Below, piece by piece: positions 9,096 through 18,900 of a stretch of DNA of 64,000 nt. The number at the start of each line of letters is the position of its first letter. The stretch's first letter is position 1. Made by a program: the position numbers and the translations under genes. Under the pieces are notes generated by a model. The model was not told the origin of the DNA and did not search any database. It worked only from the letters and a program-made list of their open reading frames with translations. Source of the DNA: Sipunculus nudus (taxonomy: Eukaryota > Annelida > Sipuncula > Golfingiida > Sipunculidae); contig CM049319.1 in assembly GCA_026874595.1 (NCBI GenBank), positions 66,505,417 to 66,569,416 of the forward strand, in the 5' to 3' direction.

Positions 9096-11693
9096 CATCC
9101 GTCCATCCACACAAATATGTTTCCAGATGATAACTCTAGGTTGTATTGACACATGGATTTCCAACTTGACTTACATATGGCCCACAACTAAAGCAAAAAC
9201 CTATATGATTTTGGGGTCATGAGGTCAAAGGTCAAGGTCACAGGACTCACTTTTTTTAAAATGATTATGGCTGCATTTTAAGCCAAGCTTTTCATCCCAA
9301 TCTTTCCATTTTGCACATTTAGCTGACTTACCAGTATTGGGAGAGCATAAATGAATTTGGGGTCACATGGTCAAAGGTAAAGGTCACAGGCGCCATCTGT
9401 TCACAAATTAGTTTCCAGATGATAACTCCAGTTTAGTTTGACATATTGGTTTCAAACTTAACTTATATATGACTCACCACTAAAGTAAGAAACGTGTGGA
9501 TTTTGGGGTCCAACGGTTAAAGGTCAGGGTCACAGGACTCATTTCTTTAAAAAGAATGCAAATGCATTTGAAGCCAAACTTGTCATCCCAAACCTTCCAT
9601 CTTCAAGATTTTGCGACCTGCCAAATGGGGAAGGTTCTGTTCAATTCTGGGGTAATGAGGTCAAAGGTCAAAGTCACAGGACTCACTTTTTTAAAAAGAT
9701 TATGGCTGCAACTGGAGCCCAACTTTTCATCCCAAACTTTCCATTTTGCACATATAGCTGAGCTGCCAATAGGGGAAGAAACTGATTGATTTGGGGGTCA
9801 CAAGGTTAAAGGTCATCGTCACAGGGGCCCATCTGTCAACATATTTGTGTCTGGATGATAACTCCAGTTCGAATTGACATATTGGTTTCAATTTTGACTT
9901 ATATATAACCCACCAATAATGTAAGAACCCTTTTGATTTTTGGCCAAAGGTCAAGGTCACAGGGCCCACTTCTTTAAAAAGATTGTTGATGTATTTTTAG
10001 CCAAACTTTTTGTCCCAAACATTCTATCTTCCAGATGTTGTTCACCTACCAATAGTGGAAGTAACTTATGGATTTTGGGGTCCCAAGGTCAAGGTCAATG
10101 GGGCCATCAATCCACATATTAGTTTCCAGATGATAACACCAGTTTGGTTTGAAATATTGGTTTCAAACTTGACTTATATATGGCCCACCACTAAAGTAAG
10201 AACTGTTGATTCTGGGTCATGAGATCAAAGGTAAAGGTCACAGGACCCACTACTTTAGAAAGATTGTGGGTGCATTTTAAGCCAAACTTTTCATCTCAAT
10301 CCTTCCATCATCAACATGTGGTGCACCTGCCAATAGGGGAAGTTTCCTCTTGATTTTTGGGTCAAAGGTTAAGGTCACAGGGCCCATCCATTCACATATT
10401 AGTTTATGGATGGTAACTCCAGTTGGGTAGGCAGGTTGGCTTCAAACTGATCAGAGGACCAATATTTTGGAAAACCTCATATACATATATCCTTATAGAC
10501 AAATGCAGCTGAGCGTCGAGACCCATGGGTCCCTAGTTTGTTTTTGTAATCGCTGTAGCAGTAGAGAGTATTTCCGTGTTTATATCAGGTGCTACTGATC
10601 TCTTTAAGAGGGTGTACGTTACGAAGACAGATACACGGGCTTAAACTAATACTAAGCCGGAGAGCTACGGCAAAACTATGTCAGAACAATAAATATAGGT
10701 ACTCCTGAGGCGTCTGAATAAATATCACTTAAGCTGGACAAAGAATTTTATTTCTCCTATAGTCTTAATATTAAGGTTGTTCCAGAAGAATTCCCGAAAA
10801 CTATTCATTACTTGCATACTTTTCATAGATTCTTCAGAAGTTTACTAATTTAGCTGGTGTAGTATAGAATCCCCGGTGGAAGGGTTATATATATAGACCC
10901 GGTTTTTACTCTGTAGTAACTCTTTAGTATCTGAATATACTACAGAGCCGCAACTGGGTCTAAGATTATATACTGTATTCTACAACAGTCCATCACTGAA
11001 TTCGAATTTATTATTTGTTAAAGAGCTTCCATATGTCAATAACATATCTATTTTTTTTTTCATTGAAGCGTATAAAGTAATATAAAGACTGACCCATTCG
11101 ATGCAAATACTCAGTTACTCCCACAAACAGAGCCATCAAGCTTGCTGTTGTTCTGTTGCAACCCTTAAAACAGGTACTGACACTTCTCGGCATCTAATAT
11201 ATCTAATCTACGGCTCTCTGATCAACATATTTCATTTACTGATAAGAGCTGTTACCCTGTTACGTCTATCGGGACATGGAATCACATATCATTTTACGCG
11301 TTTTGGATGCAAACATGTTGAAATTCACGGCCTTACAGCAAAGTATATTCAACGTTTAGCAAAAATTTTACATTTTCTTTCTTGTTTCCAGATTATCTGA
11401 AGGGAGGGTCGGGTTTGATGAATTTGACCGTTTTCCATGCCAACTGGTCTCTTCTTGGAAACGGAAGTCTGGATGAAGGAGACCTGGATTACCCAGAGCT
11501 AGATGAGGACTATGAAAACGTGCTTCATGCCCTGCTGGGCTGTATACTAGCCGTGCTTATACTGATGTTGTTGATTGTGATATGGCAGATGCGACAAAAT
11601 GCCAGCTGTTGGCGAAAGAAATTACTAACTGGACCGGCCATACGCTACAGACCTTCCAGGACGAATGCTGATTTGTTACGGCTTGTCGTATGA
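168..11693 (+). CDS. two-exon gene for a small single-pass membrane protein (114 aa), span including intron
   Basis: Coding exons are 168-210 and 11392-11693, separated by an 11,181-bp phase-1 intron. The donor GACG|GTATGT and acceptor TTTCCAG|ATTAT rejoin the split Asp codon (residue 15) in frame. The predicted protein has 114 residues and no N-terminal signal peptide. Three N-glycosylation sequons (N25-L-T, N32-W-S, N38-G-S) are followed by an acidic stretch (about residues 42-56, rich in Asp/Glu and Tyr). A hydrophobic segment spans about 58-79, and a basic tail contains W88-R-K-K. Sequons on one side and basic residues on the other suggest N-terminus outside and C-terminus in the cytosol (type III). 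The architecture loosely recalls small accessory channel subunits such as KCNE, but I see no family signature and assign no function. The ATG at 168 is the first in the exon, in context AAAATGG. The fit of both splice sites and the domain logic make this a likely real gene. Confidence 0.68.
299..355. repeat. (TA)n microsatellite in intron 1
   Basis: About 43 bases of uninterrupted TA followed by TGTATATG variants. Confidence 0.95.
760..1320 (+). repeat. dispersed repeat family R1, copy 1
   Basis: This segment aligns by eye with 3040-3580 and partly with 49440-49690. Shared landmarks in order are CTGCCTT.TGTATAAAAT, GCCTCTGTGAC.GATGTAT, a TTGCA-AAACTC block, GTTATAAACAC, TTTTCTGACCTATTT and CCCTTTAA. 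The family is over 500 bp long. I see no coding capacity or clear termini, so its class is unknown. Confidence 0.6.
1211..1378 (+). repeat. imperfect direct repeat of about 65 bp
   Basis: A 65-bp segment at about 1211-1274 recurs at 1316-1378. Both contain TTATAATT.TTGTATTTTGA and CTTTTGTGTAAGTT followed by TTAAATT. About 40 bp separate the copies. Confidence 0.6.
1380..3035. other. intronic stretch without recognised features
   Basis: AT-rich intron sequence. Short open frames (for example 1488-1718) lack codon-like composition or recognisable motifs. I see nothing functional here. Confidence 0.5.
3040..3580 (+). repeat. dispersed repeat family R1, copy 2
   Basis: Homologous to 760-1320 over most of its length, with the same order of landmarks. 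It carries a 13-base C run near 3401 and a small inverted repeat near 3178-3196 (TTTATCAACA/TGTTGATAAA). Confidence 0.6.
3581..4200. other. AT-rich intron sequence without recognised features
   Basis: Low-complexity AT-rich sequence with a short ACACAC run near 4134-4143. Nothing else was recognised. Confidence 0.5.
4219..4567 (+). repeat. 37-bp minisatellite, about 9.4 copies
   Basis: Unit starts fall at 4219, 4256, 4293, 4330, 4367, 4404, 4441, 4478 and 4515, with a partial unit at 4552. Each unit carries CTCACGCCCTGAAACATATT then GTTGCATTGAAT. Copies are nearly identical: two have GCACTG for GCCCTG and one has CTCCACTC. The unit ends in the ACTCACGCCCTG word that also forms the adjoining minisatellite. 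Confidence 0.95.
4570..5740 (+). repeat. ACTCACGCCCTG minisatellite with 206-bp higher-order blocks
   Basis: The basic unit is about 34 bp (ATCGTATCTCGACTCACGCC plus a TGATATTCATCAC-like part). The 5' part, 4570-4873, is divergent. From 4874 a six-unit block of 206 bp repeats almost exactly at 4874-5079, 5080-5285 and 5286-5491, with a partial block at 5492-5575, before decaying to about 5740. Frame-open translations of the blocks are by-products, because 206 is not divisible by three and the reading changes frame. Confidence 0.93.
5741..7190. other. intronic stretch without recognised features
   Basis: Mixed-composition intron sequence. I saw no splice-consistent exon, repeat array or known motif. 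Confidence 0.45.
7271..7346. repeat. (TA)n microsatellite
   Basis: About 75 bases of pure TA. The antisense Tyr-Ile open frame across it is a by-product. Confidence 0.95.
7478..7682 (+). mobile_element. tRNA-derived SINE, copy 1
   Basis: An A-box-like GGCAGTCAAGTGG (about 7498) is followed by a perfect B box, GGGTTCGATCCCC, at 7542-7554. These are the two internal RNA polymerase III promoter elements. Downstream is GTAGTGGCCCGTCTAAG, shared with the copy at 48336-48447, and a body of roughly 100 bp. The cloverleaf is not complete enough for a functional tRNA, so a SINE of a shared family is the better reading. Confidence 0.7.
7768..7894. mobile_element. 127-bp foldback (MITE-like) element
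   Basis: The left arm begins AAAAGGTGGGG and continues TTAATAGTCTGATATCACCG. The right arm is its imperfect reverse complement, ending ATCAGACTATAAACCCC AACCTTTT. The arms meet at TTACATTTTAAGTTTTGTAA, giving an almost full-length hairpin. A half copy lies at 55910-55970. Confidence 0.7.
8051..8072. repeat. perfect 10-bp inverted repeat
   Basis: GGAAACGATT, a 2-base spacer TG, then AATCGTTTCC. Confidence 0.85.
8736..8750. promoter_or_regulatory. ERE-like inverted half-site with one mismatch
   Basis: AGGTCA CTG CGACCT is one base away from the AGGTCAnnnTGACCT palindrome bound by steroid-type nuclear receptors. It lies inside the GGTCA-rich repeat. Motif only. Confidence 0.3.
9222..9240 (+). 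promoter_or_regulatory. triple AGGTCA half-site (DR1 + DR0)
   Basis: AGGTCA at 9222, 9229 and 9235 gives a perfect DR1 (the RXR/HNF4-type arrangement) followed by a directly abutting third half-site. TCAAGGTCA within it matches the extended half-site of NR5A/ERR monomers. A second perfect DR1 lies at 9658-9670, and abutting pairs lie at 9948-9959 and 10086-10097. These are repeat-borne motifs and occupancy is unknown. Confidence 0.35.
10857..10988. mobile_element. foldback element of about 130 bp
   Basis: Imperfect inverted repeats nest around about 10925. TAGACCCGGTTTTTACTCTG pairs with the reverse complement of CAGAGCCGCAACTGGGTCTA. The outer TGTAGTATAGAAT pairs with ATTCTACAAC. The arm spacing suggests a MITE relic. 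Confidence 0.55.
11392..11693 (+). CDS. exon 2 of the small membrane-protein gene (terminal exon)
   Basis: The acceptor TTTCTTGTTTCCAG has a clear pyrimidine tract and immediately precedes ATTATCTGAAGG. The exon encodes residues 15-114, including all three external sequons, the acidic juxtamembrane stretch, the single membrane helix (V58 to W79) and the cytosolic tail. It ends with TGA at 11691. The open frame continues only 9 bases upstream of the splice site before losing meaning, which supports exon 1 as its partner. Confidence 0.72.
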
Positions 11694-11932
11694 CGACTGT
11701 CGATGTCATTCCGTGTAAATTGGTGTTATATTATAACCATAATGATATATCATATTACATTGTTTGAATATTCTTATGAACAGAACTTATCTGACGTTTA
11801 GACATGGTTCAGTGTCCTGCAGGTAATTATATCATAGACGTCGTCTAGTGGTCGAATATCGCACTAAACAGAATACTAATTATTGTCGGGGGATTGTGGA
11901 GCACTATATGCTACGTGCACGTGATTTAAGTG

Positions 11933-11938
11933 ATTAAA
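11933..11938 (+). terminator. possible polyadenylation signal ATTAAA
   Basis: The first ATTAAA/AATAAA-type hexamer on the plus strand after the stop at 11693, giving a 3' UTR of about 250 bases. The AT-rich background makes this weak. Confidence 0.3.
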
Positions 11939-11939
11939 G

Positions 11940-12930
11940 ATCTTTAAAATGATCACTCAGTAACGATTTAAAAATATGCTTAAATGGTCAATGTCACCTT
12001 TGAAGCGACGAAAGAAGCTATAGAAGGTGCATTGTGACCATCATAAGAGGATATGTTTGACTGGGTGATGTGAGAAACGGACATCAAATGCTTTATCAAT
12101 TAATAATTTTGAAAGATGTTAAGATGTTAAGGGTAATTATGCATGTATATGGTACAGAAGTTGTCTGAATACAGTTAATTTCTCCTAGCAGGACCAATGT
12201 CCGTTCTATAGCAGGGTGGTTGTGTTACATTTGTAGTCAGCTGGCGGGTTATATTGTATAATCCTCCAATAATCCTGCAATACACCTTTCCAACGCACCA
12301 GAGACACCTGTCGGCGGGGATTCAATCGTGTATTTAATTTTCTTTTAAAATCCTTATTGCTGCATGATTGTACCTGAACACAGCAGACAGTTACTGCGCG
12401 CAGTGCGCAAGGGAAAACTGGGAGGGAATCAATTTATTATTGCGGAGCGGAATATGTGCCGAGGTCCTGATAGCTTAAAGTTTCCTTCCCGTGTCCACTC
12501 CGATTTACATGCATTGTGCCCACTGGAATACAGCCCTCTCCCAAACACTGAAATAACGCCATGACATGACAGTATATCCAATTGTTCCATTAGTTGAAAA
12601 ATAGAGACATATTGAAATTCTTACAACTGTATAATAAATATAAAATAATGTGTATAACGGTGCTGATATAGGTGATTAAGAATGTAATGCTTGTGGACCT
12701 GCAGACAGCAAAGGGCGATAAAATGGAACTGGTTGATTTGTACATTTACTCCATTATGTTAATAATATATATTTAATCAGCGACACAAAACCAAGCCGTC
12801 GATTTTCGTTGATATTTATGTATTAATACAATATTTTATATCTGACGTGGCGTGTGGTATTTGTATGTGACTCAGAATGTAGATGTAATTGTTTGTCTGG
12901 TTCGCTCTAGAAATACAGATACAAAAAGAG
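11940..12930. other. intergenic stretch without recognised features
   Basis: No exon or repeat could be supported. The short frame at 12364-12564 has no recognisable motif. Confidence 0.45.
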
Positions 12931-12934
12931 TTTT

Positions 12935-13235
12935 GCAGCTTTCTGGAGTTCCCTCTGCTGGAGAAGCAAGGCATGATACACCCTTCCGCCAGAGGTCGTG
13001 TCCACCCAAAACGAACTTCTTCCAGTCGGCCAATGTAGGACGGTCCAGACTAATTGTCAAACTTTAAAATAAAATAAAAAAATTTCATATTTCAAGGAAA
13101 CAGCGTCTGTTTACATTTCACATGCGTACGCTTACAAATATGACTTGTTCCGTGAAGTCCTTACCACAAAAAGAAACTGTTTATGTAAGACCACATCACC
13201 CTCTTCACTACATTCATACCTACGCCGCTTGTGTA
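12935..13235 (+). repeat. dispersed repeat family R2, copy 1
   Basis: It aligns by eye with 60085-60380. Shared words are CCTTCCGCC.GAGGTCGT, CGAAC.TCTTCCA, GGACGG.C, GGAAACA..C..TTTACATTT, ATGCGT..GC, CCTTACCACAAA and CTTCACTACATTCATACCT. A fragment also occurs at 43347-43435. Confidence 0.6.
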
Positions 13236-13614
13236 GTTAGAAGCCCCGGTGCATTGTGGGAAACAATCAATGCTCACATACTGATGGGTCGTCAGTTTGG
13301 TCGTCCGTTGGCAGAGTAAAATATGATATTTGTAACTGATAAATTTGACCTTGAAAATTCCGGTGATACACACACAGGTCCGGGAAAATATCTTTAGACA
13401 CTTGAAATTAGCTCTCAGTGACCAGGACCTACCAGACCATCAGTAAAATATTTATATAAAATAAAGCGTTACTCTATGCCTCGACTGACGTAAAGTTAAT
13501 AATCTGTGTTCGGGACCTCTGTGCTGGCTCAAAATTTGCGATGGTCGCAAACCATAAACAAGTTTACCCACATATTTTCCTCACATTTGATAAACAAATC
13601 GATTCAAAAAATGT

Positions 13615-13890
13615 TCTCAGATGCATTCGAAAACTTGTGACCTTGAACTTGATCAAAATATATGAGGGTAACCCATAAATGTTGCAGTATTTATTTATAT
13701 ATCCTAGAAATGATACTCAAATTATTTGAACCCATTTCTCGAGCGGGCCCGAGAACTGGTGACCCTTACTTTGATCTTCGAGGTCAAATCAGTCACAAAC
13801 TTTTGAAATTGTCTTTATTTTTTTTTCTACAAATTTGATAACCAATTGTTCGACTTTGATCTTCAAGTTCAAATTTCACTCATTTTCCTC
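13615..13890 (+). repeat. dispersed tandem repeat family R3 (GGTGACCTT...GGTCAAATC), copy 1
   Basis: Two imperfect units of about 122 bp. The markers are GAAAACTTGTGACCTTGAAC and GAGAACTGGTGACCCTTAC, then GAGGTCAAATCAG. The same family occurs in four units at 45110-45650. Confidence 0.6.
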
Positions 13891-14930
13891 GGTTTTAACT
13901 AGTTCTGAAAAAGAAATGACTTAAAGTTGTGATTCTCACTTCATTATATCATAGGTCATGCTTGTAAGCTAGTGGTCATGACCCCTGGAAACCAGAACTA
14001 AACTATGAGCTGTCTCATAAAGGCCTAACTCCCTAGTTTTTAGTTGAGATATAGACCTGCTAAAGTACAAGTCTTTGAGCTTTATGATACAGTGTATGTA
14101 ATTTCCGGTGGTAACTTGGGTGCCCTTTCGGCATTTTCAGTGACGTGTAAATGATAAGCAAGGTCATGTGACCCGCTTTGATCTGCCGATTGTGGAACGT
14201 GTTTACATAAGGTCAACCTCGCCGGGGGACTCGGGATAAGGAAACCTCGCACAGAGATTAGTCGTCCCCAGGGCGAGACCCGCACGTATCTTACACGTGT
14301 ATCCATGGTGACATGATCTGGAGAGGCGCCTTAAGCACATTTCTTAATGGATATAACAAAGCGCTACAGACGGAGTGTTTCACGCCTGCCACTGGCATTG
14401 CAATTATGGAGGATCTAATTGTAATCTAAGTAGTGTTTAATAGTCCATTCAAATAAAAGTATTGTTGATAAAAGAAAAAAAAACATAAACATTTATAAGG
14501 TAAATCGATGGGTATTTTATAAAACATTTCAAATACCTGACAATCGCGATATTTTTACGTCTCTTGGTTTATACATATGATTTATATTAGTTACAATTTT
14601 AAATTCAAGTGTATTGATAAGCACATTTCAAGCACAAGTTAAAATAATTCATTTATATGCAACAGGATGACCCTTTGTTTCATCGCATATTTTAACCACT
14701 CTCCAGCATCCTCTTATGCATACATTATCTCAGAATTACTGAAATATTAAAAGTTATTTTAATATAATTCCCACTTTAATACAAAGAAATACTTGATATA
14801 TAGTTAAGTTCTATTTCTTAATTAATATTCGGTCTTACAAGACAGCAAATAATCTATACAAATTGTGTTTGTTAATCCTTGTCCAATATGGTAATAATAT
14901 CATAAATTATCATAAAGCATATCATATTAA
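13891..14930. other. intergenic stretch without recognised features
   Basis: No coding or repeat structure could be supported. The stretch becomes AT-rich towards 14.9 kb. Confidence 0.45.
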
Positions 14931-14933
14931 TCA

Positions 14934-14934
14934 C

Positions 14935-15002
<68 letters not shown>
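14934..15002. repeat. (TA)n microsatellite
   Basis: TA run with a single ATAC interruption near 14949. Confidence 0.95.
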
Positions 15003-15003
<1 letters not shown>

Positions 15004-15009
15004 TAGATA

Positions 15010-15190
15010 CATACACAGTGGAACCTGCCTGAAAGACCATGTATCTAATATGACCACCTGTCTATTAAGGCCACCCTTACGTGAACCAAACCGAAGGCAT
15101 CCATATTGATTATAGCTGAGCTGACCTGTCTAACAAGACCACCTGCGATTTACAACCCCTTTCTGTCAGGCCCATGGGTGGTCTTGTACA
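15010..15190 (+). repeat. GACCACCTGTCTA-type dispersed repeat
   Basis: CACAGTGGAACCTGCCTG is followed by imperfect reiterations of GACCACCTGTCTATTAAG, GGCCACC and CTGTCTAACAAGACCACCTG. Elements beginning CAGTGGAACC are frequent as terminal sequences of DNA transposons in invertebrates. No second terminus or transposase is visible. Confidence 0.4.
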
Positions 15191-15617
15191 CGGGTTTCTA
15201 TGTATGTTAATATCATACTGTCTTTTGAAGTTATGTTTTATGGACGATTTATTTCCATCTGCCGGCTGGAAGATTAACTGGGGAAAGCTTCACCAACCTG
15301 ACGCCATGTTTTTTTTTACCTATATGTATTCGAATAACATTTTGTTATTCATCTGCAGACCAATGCAAGACTGGGCCGGCTTTACTCTTGATTGTACACC
15401 TGGAGTAAACGCTGTGTCAATACGTATACGGTATTCTCCGGCTCAGTGACGTCACAGGGATCTGGTTAATTTGTATATTGAAAGTAAGGGTGCGACCAGG
15501 CTCAAGGATTCAAATTAAACGTTTCTGTTATGAACATGTGGTATATATATGTATATATATATATGTTAGTTTTTTGTGTATATATGTTATCAGGTACACA
15601 ACTATATACGTGCACTT

Positions 15618-15672
<55 letters not shown>
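15618..15672. repeat. (CA)n(TA)n microsatellite
   Basis: CA run passing into a TA run. Confidence 0.93.
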
Positions 15673-15673
<1 letters not shown>

Positions 15674-15896
15674 TATCATATCACGTATCCCACAATAACG
15701 GCTACCGTCGGTTTCACGCCTTTGGCGATCGTCAGGCTCGCCCCAAAAAACCACCAGACCAGAACAACGACCATCCTAACCTTACGGGTCAGTCAGGTTC
15801 CGTAAGGTACGTGATGATACATAATGCTCTGTAAGAATAATGCATTTAGCACTTGTGGATATTCCTCAATATACTCGCAAATTAAGTTAACTTTTG

Positions 15897-15897
<1 letters not shown>

Positions 15898-15960
<63 letters not shown>
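15898..15960. repeat. (CT)n(TA)n microsatellite
   Basis: About 26 bases of CT passing into about 35 bases of TA. Confidence 0.95.
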
Positions 15961-15962
<2 letters not shown>

Positions 15963-18900
15963 TATAAATGTAAGCGTTTCTACATCTCGTTATTTCTGTC
16001 TATTTTTAGTCGGTTTGTCTGTCCCTCTGTCTATATATATCATATTACACTATTATTATTACACCAAAGAGATGAAATTATTCTTAAACTGTCCTAATTA
16101 TCTGCGTTGTTTAAATAATTATCCTATAAAAATACTAAAACGAACTAGAAAATATAAGTTTACGTACCGATCAGTAAAGGTCAGCTCTTGAATATTTCTT
16201 TAAATTTGACTAGTAAAGATAACTAGCGACATACCATTAAGTTAGACATGCGATTTGCGAAACTTAGGCTGAGTATAATGTGGTAGCAGTCGTGAGTGCG
16301 ACACTTAGGCTGAGTATAATGTGGTAGCCGTCGTGAGTGCCACACTTAGGCTGAGAATAATGTGGTAGCGGTCGTGAGTGCGACACTTAGGCTGAGTATA
16401 ATGTGGTAGCCGTCGTGAGTGCGACACTTAGGCTGAGTATAATGTGGTAGCCATCATGAGCGGTTTCGCTCAGGCTGAGTATAATGTGGTAGCCGTCGTG
16501 AGTGCGACACTTAGGCTGAGTATAATGTGGTAGCCGTCATGAGTGCGACACTTAGGCTGAGAATAATGTGCTAGCCGTCGTGAGTGCGACACTTAGGCTG
16601 AGTATAATGTGGTAGCCATCGTGAGTGCGACACAAAGGCTGAGTATAATGTGGTAGCCATCGTGAGTGCGACACAAAGGCTGAGTATAATGTGGTAGCCG
16701 TCGTGAGTGCGACACTTAGGCTGAGTATAATGTGGTAGCCGTCGTGAGTGCGACACTTAGGCTGAGAATAATGTGGTAGCGGTCGTGAGTGCGACACTTA
16801 GGCTGAGTATAATGTGGTAGCCGTCGTGAGTGCGACACTTAGGCTGAGTATAATGTGGTAGCCTTCGTGAGTGCGACACTTAGGCTGAGAATAATGTGGT
16901 AGCGGTCGTGAGTGCGACACTTAGGCTGAGTATAATGTGGTAGCCGTCGTGAGTGCGACACTTAGGCTGAGTATAATGTGGTAGCCATCATGAGCGGTTT
17001 CGCTCTGGCTGAGTATAATGTGGTAGCCGTTGTGAGTGCGACACTTAGGCTGAGTATAATGTGGTAGCGGTCGCGAGTGCGACACTAAGGCTGAGTATAA
17101 TGTGGTAGCTGTCGTGAGTGCGACACTTAGGCTGAGTATAATGTGGTAGCCGTCGTGAGTGCGACACTTAGGCTGAGTATAATGTGGTAGCCGTCGTGAG
17201 TGCGACACTTAGGCTGAGAATAATGTGGTAGCGGTCGTGAGTGCGACACTTAGGCTGAGTATAATGTGGTAGCCGTCGTGAGTGCGACACTTAGGCTGAG
17301 TATAATGTGGTAGCCATCATGAGCGGTTTCGCTCAGGCTGAGTATAATGTGGTAGCCGTCGTGAGTGCGACACTTAGGCTGAGTATAATGTGGTAGCCGT
17401 CATGAGTGCGACACTTAGGCTGAGTATAATGTGGTAGCGGTCGCGAGTGCGACACTTAGGCTGAGTATAATGTGGTAGCCGTCGTGAGTGCGACACTTAG
17501 GCTGAGTATAATGTGGTAGTGGTCGCGAGTGCGACACTTAGGCTGAGTATAATGTGGTAGCCGTTGTGAGTGCGACACTTAGGCTGAGTATAATGTGGTA
17601 GCCGTTGTGAGTACGACACATAGGCTGAGTATAATGTGGTAGCCGTAGTGAGTGCAACACTGAGGCTGAGTATAATGTGGTAGCCGTCGTGAGTGTGACA
17701 CTTAGGCTGAGTATAATGTGGTAGCCGTCGTGAGTGCGACACTTAGGCTGAGTATAATGTGGTAGCCGTCGTGAGTGCGACACTTAGGCTGAGTATAATG
17801 TGATAGCGGTCGGGAGTGCGACACTTAGGCTGAGTATAATGTGGTAGCCGTCGTGAGTGCGAAACTTAGGCTGAGTATAATGTGGTAGCCGTCGTGAGTG
17901 CGACACTTAGGCTGAGTATAATGTGGTAGCCGTCGTGAGCGGTTTCGCTTTGGCTGAGTATAATGTGGTAGCCGTCGTTAGTGGTTTCGCTCAGGCTGAG
18001 TATAATGTGGTAGGCATCGTGAGTGGTTTCGCTTAGGCAGAGTATAATGTGGTAGCCGTCGTGAGTGGTTTCACTTAGGCAGAGTATAATGTGGTAGTGA
18101 TTGTGAGTGGTTTCCTTTAGGCAGAGTGTAATGTGGAAGCCATCGTGAGTGCGACACTTTGGCTGAGTATAATGTCTTAGCCATCGTGAGCGCGACACTT
18201 AGGCTGAGTTGATGTGGTAGCCGTCGTGAGTGCAACACTTAGGCTGAGTATAATGTGGTAGCCGTCGTGAGTATGACACTTAGGCTGAATATAATGTGGT
18301 AGCCGTCGTGAGTGCGACACTTAGGCTGAGTATAATGTGGTAGCAGTCGTGAGTGTGACACTTAGGCTGAGTATAATGTGGTAGCCGTCGTGAGTGCAAC
18401 ACTTAGGCTGAGTATAATGTGGTAGCTGTCGTGAGTGTGACACTAAGACTGAGTATAATGTGGTAGCCATTGTGAGTGCGACACTTAGGCTGAGTATAAT
18501 GTGGTAGCCGTCGTGAGTGCGACACTTAGGCTGAGTATAATGTGGTAGCGGTCGGGAGTGCGACACTTAGGCTGAGTATAATGTGGTAGCCGTTGTGAGT
18601 GCGACACTTAGGCTGAGTATAATGTGGTAGCCGTCGTGAGTACGACACATAGGCTGAGTATAACGTGGTAGCCCTCGTGAGGGTTTCGCTTTGGCTGAGT
18701 ATAATGTGGTAGCTCTCGTGAGTGGTTTCGCTTAAGCTGAGTATAAGGGGTAGCCCTCGTGAGTGGTTTCGCTTAGGCTGAGTATAATGTGGTAGCCATT
18801 TCGAGTGTGACACTTAGGCTGAGTATATTGTGGTAGCCGTCGTGAGTGCGACACTTAGGCTGAGTATAATGTGGTAGCTGTCGTGAGTGTGACACTTAGG

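Larger units (their letters stand above)
8560..10545 (+). repeat. 2-kb repeat with about 285-bp internal periodicity and many GGTCA half-sites
   Basis: It begins near TTTAGCTCAGCTGACTG (8564) and ends near CAGCTGAGCGTCGAGACCC (10507). GCTCAGCTG is thus inverted at the two ends. Inside, GTTTCCAGATGATAACTC-like words recur at about 9119, 9408, 9848, 10122 and 10408. Each is followed by GACTTATATATGGCCCACCA-like and AGGTCAAAGGTCAAGGTCAC-like words. A CTGT/CCAT tetranucleotide run lies at 9062-9108. Open frames within it have no coding signature. It resembles a non-autonomous element typical of bivalve genomes, which I infer from familiarity rather than a search. Confidence 0.7.

Noticed and set aside
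8564-9164. Two 103-105-residue minus-strand frames
   Set aside because: They lie inside the GGTCA-rich repeat and its CTGT run; repeat-derived.
15478-15834. Possible exon ending in CGTAAG|GTACGT at about 15810
   Set aside because: A good donor-like site, but the frame begins in a TA microsatellite, has no acceptor partner and no recognisable domain.
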